Shown: one piece after another, positions 1 to 8,080 of the stretch
Layout of the letters: each line of letters starts with the position of its first letter
Position numbering within the stretch: the stretch's first letter is position 1
Assembly (NCBI GenBank): GCA_026419775.2
Contig: JAOPGA020001715.1
Location: 1-27,956 of the forward strand
DNA length: 27,956 nucleotides
Reading direction: 5' to 3'
DNA from: Acrasis kona
Taxonomy: Eukaryota; Heterolobosea; Eutetramitea; Acrasida; Acrasidae
The notes under the pieces: generated by a model
The model's input: the letters and a program-made list of their open reading frames with translations, nothing else
What the model was told of the DNA's origin: nothing
Database searches by the model: none
Program-made: the position numbers and the translations under genes

Positions 1-619
1 CTGTAACAATAGCAGAGAGAAGCTGATTGTCACATACACGAAGCTTTTTCTCTATAGAAGTCAGCTTTGAGAAGCTATGAACTGCTTCAATGCCGGAGAG
101 GCAGTCAGTCATAACAGTGACATTTTGACCGTCTCTAGAGCGCCTTAAAGCTTGGAGAAATCCATAGAGCTCCGCTCTGTAATTGTTGGCTATGCCAGGT
201 ATTCTTCCGTACTCCACCTTATCAAAGTCCTCACTATTTACTACCGCATAAGCAGCAATAGTTTTGTCTTTGTTTGCAGAGCCATCTGTGTACCAAGTGA
301 CAACATTTCCATCGCTGTTGATGTCGTTAGAGGTGGGACTAACAAGGTTAGAGCGAGCTTCTTCAAGGAATAGTGCGACTTTTCCTTTGTCTGGCGAGGC
401 CATAGTGCGTGACACTGTCCTGGTATAGAATTCCTTTAAGTTGACATCTAAGATATCCGAAAGTTGTTGGACTTTATCAACATTAGACCAGAAGGGGTCA
501 TTCAAAAGGTGTATACTCTTTGCAGCAAGAACACGTGAGGTCTCAGAATCAGTTGTGTGCTTGTTACAGGCTGTGAGTACATACGAGGATGCATTCTTTA
601 GCAGCGAGTTGTCAACCAT
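1..619 (-). CDS. RNase H domain fragment of a non-LTR retrotransposon (partial, runs off left edge)
   Basis: The open frame starts at an ATG at 619, directly preceded by an in-frame TGA, and continues past base 1, giving at least 206 residues. It carries the type I RNase H signature: YTDGSAN at about residues 107-113 (first catalytic Asp), RAELYGFLQAL (catalytic Glu) and VMTDCLSGIEAV (second Asp). The last catalytic Asp would lie beyond the edge. RNase H in retroelements degrades the RNA strand of the RNA:DNA hybrid. The about 100 residues before the domain look like the linker that follows reverse transcriptase in LINEs, but no reverse transcriptase is visible upstream, so this is probably a 5'-truncated element tail. 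It may belong to the same family as the endonuclease-bearing element at 23-25 kb, which lacks its 3' part; that link is inference. Confidence 0.75.
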   Translation of the reverse strand, partial: MVDNSLLKNASSYVLTACNKHTTDSETSRVLAAKSIHLLNDPFWSNVDKVQQLSDILDVNLKEFYTRTVSRTMASPDKGKVALFLEEARSNLVSPTSNDINSDGNVVTWYTDGSANKDKTIAAYAVVNSEDFDKVEYGRIPGIANNYRAELYGFLQALRRSRDGQNVTVMTDCLSGIEAVHSFSKLTSIEKKLRVCDNQLLSAIVT

Positions 620-898
620 GTGTTGAGTTCATGAACTTATAAAGTCCAATTAGAAATGTCATAGCATTTTAGAATAGAATAAAATAAATAAGTTAACTCT
701 TCTTCGGTCCCAAATTTTTTAAGTCTTACAACGATGCATACAATTGATATAAACGAAAAAAATTGAAAAAAAGATGTTGAAAAGTCACTTGGGCTCCCAT
801 GCTCCAGCGTGTTTTAATGTGTTTTCTAAGGTCAATTTCGGACAACTAGAGCCAAATAATTATATATACTAATTTTGATTAAAGTAATATTTTAATAA

Positions 899-986
899 GG
901 GGATGTAACTCAGTTGGTAGAGTGTATGCTTTGCATGCATAAAGTCCAGGGTTCGATTGAANNATNTGAAATTCCCTGTATCTCCA
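899..986 (+). tRNA. tRNA-Ala (UGC), copy 1, with enlarged T loop
   Basis: Acceptor arms GGGGATG/TATCTCC pair with the G3:U70 alanine identity pair. The anticodon stem TATGC/GCATA is perfect around loop TTTGCAT (anticodon TGC), and the discriminator base is A. A T run follows the 3' end, as expected for Pol III termination. Between the T-stem strands CAGGG and CCCTG lie about 22 nt instead of 7, so the gene is about 15 nt too long. Three Ns (962, 963, 966) fall inside this insertion. The internal B box is intact only as GGTTCGATT. Confidence 0.85.
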
Positions 987-1617
987 CTTTTTATACTTGT
1001 AATTGAAAGTTTTATTTTTTACAACTGATGATTGTCAGATTGAAGACAAAGTGTGTAACTTTATGAATTTTACAATAGTTCTATTAAAATGTTGTATAGG
1101 TTCTTATTGTGATCCTTTTATCATTTTTATATCCCATTAATTTAATTTCCCACCATTTTGATCGATAGTTTTAGAAACAGTGAAAATCAATCTCACTCAA
1201 ATTTGAGTACTAGGTCAAGTCATTATTTATATGTCCTAATTTATTGTGGAGCAAGCAATAAGAAGAATCAAAAAGTTTAAATGTTTGAATGAAAATTGGA
1301 GACACGAACGATCGCTTCACCCTTATACTTTTTATAGTTGTGCTATAATTGCTTTTATGGAAATAAGAATTCTTCACCCTATCTCCTCTACTGCGAACGA
1401 GTATTTGTATAACTGAAATAAATTATTTTTAACATTAGAAAACACTGGAAACACTAATAACACTGACTGTTTGTGTTATAACAAGTTTCTAGCATTTGAT
1501 TTTAATAACCATGAATTTGGCTGTATTCCAAAGATAAATAAACTCTAAGAATGATCCATGTTTCTTATTAAAACTTAATTGTATGAAAATTTGTATAAAT
1601 ATTCATTTTAATTATAA
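987..1617. other. AT-rich intergenic region between the two tRNA-Ala copies
   Basis: About 630 bases with no supportable gene. There are only short open frames without recognisable motifs. The flanks of the two tRNA copies share no extended similarity, so the copies are not part of a recent long tandem duplication. Confidence 0.6.
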
Positions 1618-1703
1618 GGGGATGTAACTCAGTTGGTAGAGTGTATGCTTTGCATGCATAAAGTCCAGGGTTCGATTGAAATTTGGAACTCCCTGTATCT
1701 CCA
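1618..1703 (+). tRNA. tRNA-Ala (UGC), copy 2, with enlarged T loop
   Basis: The body is identical to the copy at 899 up to the T loop: GGGGATG/TATCTCC acceptor with G3:U70, anticodon TGC, discriminator A, and TTTT just downstream. The T stem CAGGG/CCCTG encloses 20 nt rather than 7, an excess of 13 nt with no ambiguous bases here. The added bases allow GTTC to pair with GAAC, so the T arm could fold as a longer bulged hairpin. Total length is 86 nt against about 73 for a normal tRNA-Ala. Confidence 0.88.
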
Positions 1704-2144
1704 CTTTTACATCTACGAATGATTCATTTGTTGTTTTAAGTTTTTGTTCATGTTTGTTTGAAAAGAACAACCCTGTTCGTTCCATTACAACGATCTAATT
1801 TGGGCGTTGACATGTCGAAATTTGAATATCTATATTTTTTTCTCCTCTCATCCAAGAGTAACTTGGTTCATTCTACATTTAAGAGCAGTGGATATCACCA
1901 CACTATAAGGTTATATGATGAGAAATTGTTGACATAACAAAAGTGAATATGGGTAGTCCATGCAGTTGTACCAGCCTGCACAATCGATTACATAAATTAC
2001 GAACAGAGAGAAGTAAAAAAAGTATGAGCTTAAATTTTTTCAAAGTATTTATGTCAATATGGTACAGAAAAACATGAGAGTATGCATTCTTGAAAAATGT
2101 ACCTCTGCTCTTTAGAACCCCCAGACAGTAAACACGTAAATGCT
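1704..2144. other. Intergenic region, nothing recognised
   Basis: About 440 bases of AT-rich DNA between the second tRNA-Ala and the stop codon of the 4E-BP gene. It presumably holds the 3' UTR of that gene; no motif or repeat is evident. Confidence 0.5.
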
Positions 2145-2530
2145 CTATTCATCCATATGGAACAGATCGTCTAAAATAGTGTTAAAAATAAATGTAGCTG
2201 TTAACATACCATCTCCGTGATTATTGTCAAGAGTCTTTGTTTTGATAGGTTTTGGCGCTGCACCGGCACCTTTAGTGACACCAGGAATGCTCGGCAAATT
2301 CACAGGGGGCGTTTTGGAGTGGGGTGAATTTCTAATTGTCATAAGAACATTTCTGTTATATACACGTCTCGTTCCTGTATATAATATTATTATCAAATAA
2401 ATGTAAGAAAATTACCTCCTGGTGTGGTTCCATAAATGGTACCTCCTGGGGTTTGGGAAATATCTGTCAATTCTACGGGAACTCCTAAACGGTTTCCAAC
2501 GGGGATGCTTATGGATGACGATTGGCTCAT
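2145..2530 (-). CDS. EIF4EBP: eIF4E-binding protein (4E-BP), three exons
   Basis: 4E-BPs bind the cap-binding factor eIF4E and block its contact with eIF4G until TORC1 phosphorylates them. Exons are 2530-2416, 2374-2210 and 2170-2145; introns are 41 and 39 nt, both GT-AG. The joined frame is 306 nt, 101 residues, ending TAG. Visible motifs: QTPGGT at Thr27 and TTPGGT at Thr36 (human Thr37/Thr46), the eIF4E-binding motif YNRNVLM at 44-50, RNSP at Ser55 (human Ser65), SKTPP at Thr60 (human Thr70), then LPSIPGVT, and a C-terminal TOS-type FHMDE at 97-101. Spacing between all of these equals that in human 4E-BP1. The N-terminal RAIP motif is not clear; SISIP occupies its place. The gene lies 242 bp downstream of muskelin on the same strand. 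Splice sites are inferred, but homology is continuous across both joins. Confidence 0.93.
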
Positions 2531-2772
2531 GTCTTCAATATTGTTTTTTACAAGGTTTGTATTAATGGGCAGGTATATCTACAGCGTCTCCTTTTTCGCA
2601 GTCGCACACGTAAGTCAAAAGTAGTACGAGACGAGATGTTTTCAAACGAAAAAAATCGGTGAATACAATCAAGATTGTAGTTGACAGAAAAAGATTTGTC
2701 CCGCTATTGGTCAAATGAAGATTGCAAAACAAGATAATAAAAAACAGCAATTCTCGTCATATTTTTAATACT

Positions 2773-5189
2773 TTAGTCGGTTAGACTTTTACTCGTGTTC
2801 TTTTCATAATTTACAACAAGATCAATTATATTCGTTTTGCTTTTCATGTCTGGGAAGAACTCCAAAAGTTCATTCATCATGTTCGTTCTGTTCCGATGTA
2901 GCCAGTCAACGGATCCATCAGAACCAGTCAAGCACTTTTGGACCATAAAGAAGCTATTCAATTCTTGAAAGTTTACATTTTCAGTCGGATCTTGATGATT
3001 AACAATATCACCCACTACATCTCTCAAGAAAATCAAAGGCTCCAGAGAATCAGGAGAGGACGTGTAGCACATTTCATAAAACTTGAACTTTAAAGATACG
3101 AACCTTGCCCTTCGCAGCATTTCATCACTACTTACATTTGAAATTTTCGCACACCACAAATCACCAAGACGATGAGTGACTGGCATGTTGTCACCTTCCT
3201 TCCCGCCCAACACAAACATTTTTTTATTAAGTACAGAATATGTAATACCAAAAGCGGCCCTTGACTTGAACTCCGGCACATGCAAAAATGTCCATTCGTT
3301 TGATTTTAAGTTAAAGATCCAAAACTCTAATGATGTTAAAAAAAAATGAAATAAAAATCATAATCTTACCATTCTTAAGAGTTTCTGGATTGTCTAATGT
3401 TCCTTGCCTCGTGGTTCCTGTGATTACATACATTTCATCTCTTTCATAGTCAAGTGCAGCTTTTACAATGTTCAGAGGACACGGACCGCCAGTGAGTCCT
3501 ACATCTCTACACAACTCCAAAACAGTGTCACTTCCAATGTCATATACATACAAGTCACTAAAATTATTAAAGTGAAAACGAAAGGTAGAGAGTTACCGTA
3601 ATGGTTCTTTTCCTCTGTTTCCTCCGAAAATGTATATTTGATGTTTGTCGGGATGATACATCATGCAACACTCCGTTCTATTTTTTAGTGGCATTCCGTT
3701 GTAAGGTCCGTCGTCGCTTCTGAGCTTTGTCCATGTTTTGTTTAGCAAGTCAAATCGATAAAATGATTCATATGTTGATTGAAATTTTCCACCAAACACA
3801 TACAAAGCGTTTCCTGCGTGATCTATACACATCTCCAAGTTTGATACAAATGAAGGTCCACCATCAGCCTATTGATTGTTAACGTTGATTGTGTGAAATA
3901 AAAGTTACGTGAGTGTCGGAACTGAACTTTGTCCATTTTTTAGAATCAAACATGTAAAAGTCTGACTTTGGAGTGTTAGTTGATGGATCTGTATATCCTC
4001 CTAACACGTATAATTTTTGTGTTGGATCATGCATGACCATTTTGAATAATGAACGAGGAGATGGACCTCCGTTTCTAAAAAGTGTTAAAATGAGTGAAAA
4101 AACGTTTACGTTGATGTGTTGGCGTCAATCAGTGCCCACTGGTTTGTTGCCATTGAATACTTCCAAAAGTCTGCTAGATTGATTTTTCCGTTCCAACCAC
4201 CCAACAGGTATATTTCTTGGTTCTGATCCGAACACACCAATTGATGTCCTCCTCTACCACATGGCCATGAACCTTGATGTTCCTGTTTAGAATCACCTAG
4301 ACGTGTCCATGTAATTGATGTATCTCTACTTTGTATGTTCTTAGCAAGTAGGCGATCTATGGCATCCCAATTACCAGCTATACAAGCATTATAAAGATTT
4401 GTCACAAAAGTGGGTTCTGGAATTTTAGGATGTGGAATTCTTCGCTCTCTAAGGTGAGAAAAACATAATCGTAAGGACTCTTGTTCTAAAAACTACAATT
4501 GAATTAATTTCACCAAATAATGAACAATAGTACTTTTTGATAATCTTGTGTGACATAACGGATGGTTGCAGGATTGCGGTCTCCGATGATCTCAACGTAA
4601 AAAATGCTTGGTAGATGGTTTGTGGTTGACCACGAAGAGATGGGGCAAATGTTGATGTACAGAACAGGGTACACCTAAAGAATTAAATATTTTGACATTC
4701 GTTTTATACAATTTCGTGGTTAGTGGCTAAGGTATACTTTAGGGAAAATGTTTCAGATTCATCGTCGTTCTTCAGGGCTGATCTAGAATTATTTTCACAT
4801 CAAGTTTTTTACATACTCGCTGTTGCTAGAAGGAGCATTTTTTGCTTATCTACACCACCGTACACTTTAAATTCCTTCATACTGCTAGCGTTCTGTTTCG
4901 AGCATTTACCAAACTTGATTGCATCTACAAAGATTAATCCAAGTTAAAATAAGTAGTTACATGCGACAGAGGTGTTCTTTAATTTGATGCACAAAGGGCT
5001 CAACCCTGTTCCTAGAGGAGAGGTAGTCCACTTGCTTGTAACATCATCCTCCGCTTCCGTCATGACATTTTCAGGTATATTAGTATGAGTTCTTGGTGTT
5101 GAATCTTCTATAATATATGGTAACTTTCTCCACTTGCGCTGAAACGGCAGTGGAATATCGTGATGAGACATTTGCTCTTTTTGTAACAT
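2773..5189 (-). CDS. MKLN1: Muskelin: discoidin-like N-terminus plus kelch propeller, nine exons
   Basis: Muskelin is a kelch subunit of the CTLH/GID ubiquitin ligase. Exons: 5189-4961, 4924-4817, 4777-4710, 4674-4534, 4492-4110, 4074-3909, 3868-3597, 3557-3370, 3326-2773. The eight introns are 35-43 nt with GT-AG ends. The joined frame is 2109 nt, 702 residues (human 735). An in-frame TAA sits directly before the ATG. Residues about 20-170 match the muskelin discoidin domain (LPYIIED, NIPENVM, KEFKVYGG, YVEIIGD). Next is a short helical stretch with a CTLH-like segment (NLYNACIAGNWDAIDRLL); the LisH part looks reduced. Kelch repeats follow from about residue 250 (RGGHQLV, LLGGWNG, VLGGYTD, VFGGKFQ, IFGGNRG, VLGGKEG). 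The muskelin-specific C-terminus ends in FFPDMKSKTNIIDLV. Order and motifs match animal muskelin throughout. Confidence 0.93.
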
Positions 5190-5673
5190 TTAACTCAACC
5201 GGATCAAACACCACAAACACGAAATGGAGTTTGGGTTTCAAGTTGTCGATGTTCTGAAGTGCATTGGCTGCAATCTTTTCTTGGTGTTTGGCGTCGTGGT
5301 TTAAATGGAGGTTTTTACACCACCGTCAAATTCCTCCTCTTCTGATTCTTGTATTAATCTGTTGAAGGAAAGGGTTTAGCTTTCAGATCAGCACGTATAT
5401 TTCCAGTTACATAAATTGGTGAATGAATTTGTGACACAATTACATATAACTTATTAACTAAGATATATATCTTAAGATAAGATCCAACAAGAAAATCCAT
5501 CGTCACGTACACGCCCAACGAAGCTCCATTAGGTGTCTCCACAAATTTATACTAGATCTGATTCAACACTCGTACAATCATTTATAGATGGTACAATTTT
5601 AAAATCAAAGACAAGACGGTATTAACAAGAAAATAAAAAAACATCTTTAATGTACATTGAGAGTCGAAACTTT
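5190..5673 (-). other. Region upstream of muskelin with possible decayed coding pieces
   Basis: This gap separates the muskelin start from the stop of the histidine-phosphatase gene. Minus-strand reading gives protein-like pieces around 5542-5354 (VETPNGASLGVYVTMDFLVG and HSPIYVTGNIRADLK) and around 5300-5200 (KIAANALQNIDNLKPK), broken by stops. I could not join them with introns of the size seen elsewhere in the window and recognise no family. They may be a relic gene or chance; the muskelin promoter must also lie here. Confidence 0.35.
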
Positions 5674-6594
5674 TTACTTTTTTAAATCTCTTCTGACAAT
5701 GACCGGTAGGATCTCAGTGTTCCTCATCGAAAATCCACTAATGTATTTTATATCACCTGGTAGTGTTTTACCGGAAGTACCTTCACCCCAAGCGTAACCA
5801 AGTGAAGCAGTGATTGCATTAATGATGCCTCCATGTGCAGGTACGATAACTCTCTTTTCTCTTCTGTTGTAGATCCAGTCAAGTACTTTTCTTCCTCTGA
5901 TAAATTCATCTTGGTCTGATTCGCGAACATCAGGTGTCCATAAAGTGTCTTCGTTACTGATTAGACGTTTAAAATCAACTTTTGGGAATTTTGACATCAA
6001 GTAGGTTCGGTTGTGTCTTTTATCGCAGTAATGAACTCCAATAGATTCACGAGCTTCTTCTACAGAAATCTTTGGTATCCTGTGATTGCTCCAAAGATGA
6101 ACCAGGCCTATCTCTGCAGTTTGAAGTGCTCTACTAAAAGGTGAGCAGAGAATCAAATCAATACGTAGCTTATTTTGGGTTACATCTTTTATTATTCTTT
6201 GCTGCAGTTGTTGAGCTTGCACAATGCCATCATCTGATAAAGTGGAATCAAGGTATTGTGGTTTCTTTGATTCTACATCATTCCAGTATTTTGACCCGTA
6301 CTTTCTTTCTGCTACGTTGTGCCATCCCTCGCTATGTCTCAAGAATAAAATTAACTTGTACTCACTTCCATTAACTGGCTCATTTGTTAACTTTTCAAAC
6401 TCACTGTTAACTCGATTCCAAGTAACACCATCTAGTAAGCCGTTATTTTCTATTGGGATTTGTGATGGGTGACTCGTGCTTGAAAAATTGACGGAGGGGA
6501 ACAAACCTAGTTCAACGTGTCTGTAATTGCATTGTGCATTTATAATACACACTAATAATACGGTAATCAGACTCAAGAGCTTGATTAAGTGCAT
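5674..6594 (-). CDS. Secreted histidine phosphatase superfamily (phosphoglycerate-mutase-like) protein
   Basis: Single-exon frame of 306 residues. The ATG at 6594 is chosen because the frame further upstream has only a GTG, and this start gives a clean signal peptide (MHLIKLLSLITVLLVCIINA, residues 1-20). The family uses a phospho-histidine intermediate. The catalytic set is visible: R86-H87 in FLRHSEGWHN, R155 in SPFSRALQTA, E183 in ARESIG, and H254 in VPAHGG. The RHG motif appears as RHS, seen also in the fungal PMU1-like branch. It is most likely an extracytoplasmic or lysosomal phosphomonoesterase; the substrate cannot be told. Neighbouring muskelin has many introns while this gene has none. 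Confidence 0.85.
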   Translation of the reverse strand: MHLIKLLSLITVLLVCIINAQCNYRHVELGLFPSVNFSSTSHPSQIPIENNGLLDGVTWNRVNSEFEKLTNEPVNGSEYKLILFLRHSEGWHNVAERKYGSKYWNDVESKKPQYLDSTLSDDGIVQAQQLQQRIIKDVTQNKLRIDLILCSPFSRALQTAEIGLVHLWSNHRIPKISVEEARESIGVHYCDKRHNRTYLMSKFPKVDFKRLISNEDTLWTPDVRESDQDEFIRGRKVLDWIYNRREKRVIVPAHGGIINAITASLGYAWGEGTSGKTLPGDIKYISGFSMRNTEILPVIVRRDLKK

Positions 6595-6751
6595 TTCGTT
6601 AGCACCTCGTACCACTGCAATAACTCAACCAAAACAGTTTTTGACGAAGAGCTTTTTGAACGTGTAAAGTTGACGTTGGTTGATATCAACTAGCAAACAA
6701 TCAAATCAGACAATCTGCAGACCATAGACAAGGGGATAGATGTAAAAAAAA

Positions 6752-6823
6752 TGACGACTGTGGGATTTGAACCCACGCCCTTTCGGAGACGAACTTGAGT
6801 CGTCCATCTTAGACCAATATCGT
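6752..6823 (-). pseudogene. tRNA-Leu (CAA), defective or 5'-incomplete
   Basis: The 3' part is normal: anticodon stem GACGA/TCGTC around CTCAAGT (anticodon CAA), a type II variable arm, T arm GTGGG-TTCAAAT-CCCAC, acceptor 3' strand AGTCGTC and discriminator A, followed by eight Ts. The 5' part is wrong. GGTCTAAGATG of the D arm is preceded by TTTTTACGATATT, so the 5' D-stem strand is absent and the acceptor 5' strand survives at best as ACGATA. No GACGACT partner occurs in the 150 bases upstream. It is either a pseudogene with a deletion of about 9 nt or a tRNA split in an unusual way. Confidence 0.6.
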
Positions 6824-7095
6824 AAAAAACTCGATCAAATCGCCATATAAAATATAATTATATTACTACTTTATGAATTAATCATTATATAGACGAAAGA
6901 GATTCTTCGAATTTTGATATGATGGACCAATCCTCTGTTCTATGCTTAATCTCTAATTTTTCATTTAATTGTGTTATTGATAGCATTGGCTGCGTTATAA
7001 AAATCACCGTAACTTCCAAATGTATTTTCTTTCCACGGTTACCCTATAATGCAGTTGGTGGAATGTGATCCCAAACAATCAGATTTAGAGCACCT
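6824..7095. other. AT-rich spacer
   Basis: No coding or RNA feature recognised between the tRNA-Leu remnant and the hAT relic. Confidence 0.5.
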
Positions 7096-7735
7096 TAGGG
7101 ATGGGATCAATCCGGATATCCTATCCCATCCGCTACAATTATGGTTGTCTTGGGATTGTAGGATGGGATAGGATTTTTGTAAAGACGGATTATCCCATCC
7201 GTGATGAATCCACGGATGTATCCCAAGGATTGAATCAAGATATACTTGTTCTCAGGAGGACTAGTAAAACCAAATTACCGAAGAATGAAAGCCCACAACC
7301 TTCATTTACCCTGCCGCTTTATTATGAAATGTTTGGTTTCAATAACATCCGAGATCGACTACCTCCATATCAGGACATGAATGACATTATCGTTGCAGTG
7401 GCTTCAGAAGGTCTAGTGCATTTTAACAAGTACAAAACAAAGGTGGATGGAAACGACACGTACTTTATAGCTTGCATCCTTGATCTCGGTTTAAAACATT
7501 CCTGCACAATCATTTGGAGCATGATGTTGCGGATAACATTTACAGTGTAATGAAGAATAAATTAAAAGGACAATATCCTGTGCCACTACAAACAAAAACA
7601 CAGCCTACGGGAAATAGCACAACCAGAGTAACAAATAACATTCGTAAATCGGACATTGATGTATTCTTTGATACTCCAGTGATAGAGTTGGATGAATCAA
7701 GTTTAAAATTCAGATTCTGCACTCCATGGAATTGA
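7096..7735 (+). pseudogene. hAT transposon relic: left end plus C-terminal transposase remnant
   Basis: The left edge resembles a hAT terminus (TAGGGATGGGATC), followed by subterminal copies of GATGGGATA and its complement TATCCCATC. From about 7290 the translation matches the intact hAT transposase at 14.4 kb: SFTLPLYYEMF against TMSLPIYYALC, and GNDTYFIACILDLGLK against ANDTYFIAASLDPRFK. A frameshift near 7490 moves the match to the next frame (HDVADNIYSVMKNKLKG, then KSDIDVFFDTP). The N-terminal zinc finger, the catalytic Asp region and the dimerisation domain are missing, and no right terminal repeat is seen. It is a dead, internally deleted copy of a related but different hAT family. Confidence 0.75.
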
Positions 7736-7776
7736 TTTTTAAATTTATAACACAACATGATCAAACGAAAAGAAAA

Positions 7777-7861
7777 AGGACGCAACCAGGTTTGAACTGG
7801 TGACCTGACGATCTGCAGTCGCCTGCTCTATAACCAAAAACAACCGCTGAGCTATACGTCC
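7777..7861 (-). tRNA. tRNA-Cys (GCA) with enlarged D loop
   Basis: A complete cloverleaf can be drawn: acceptor GGACGTA/TGCGTCC, D stem GCTC/GAGC, anticodon stem GGCGA/TCGTC around CTGCAGA (anticodon GCA), T arm ACCAG-TTCAAAC-CTGGT, and discriminator U, a cysteine identity base. The only anomaly is the D loop: 20 nt instead of about 8, with an extra 12 nt (GTTTTTGGTTAT) after the conserved GGTT. The GGTT motif therefore occurs twice. Total length is 85 nt. Confidence 0.87.
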
Positions 7862-7941
7862 ATAGTTGTAAAGGACAGATATTAAATTTGTAATATATAT
7901 AGTGCGTATAATTATAAAAGATAATTTAAAGAATTTATTCC

Positions 7942-8000
7942 TTCTAGACATGAGCGATGGTGAATAAAGTCCCCGACAAAGTGTTCGCTCATGTCTAGAA
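7942..8000. repeat. Perfect 16-bp inverted repeat with 27-nt loop
   Basis: Left arm 7942-7957 (TTCTAGACATGAGCGA) and right arm 7985-8000 are exact reverse complements around a 27-nt spacer. Transcribed on either strand it would form a stable hairpin. It lies between tRNA-Cys and the 3' end of the peptidase gene (stop at 8081) and could be a foldback mini-element, a structured RNA or a 3'-end element. Confidence 0.8.
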
Positions 8001-8080
8001 AGTAATACACACTCTCGATATGATTAAGATCTTTAAGAAATCTCATTGTAAAGATCAACTGTTTAATAAATTATTTTTAT

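Noticed and set aside
899-1703. tRNA-derived SINE instead of tRNA genes
   Set aside because: Both copies end with a full acceptor strand, the G3:U70 pair and a terminator. There is no shared tail or A-rich 3' region beyond the tRNA.
2436-2624. Plus-strand 62-codon frame over the 4E-BP first exon
   Set aside because: It is the antisense shadow of the exon encoding the SISIP and TPGGT motifs.
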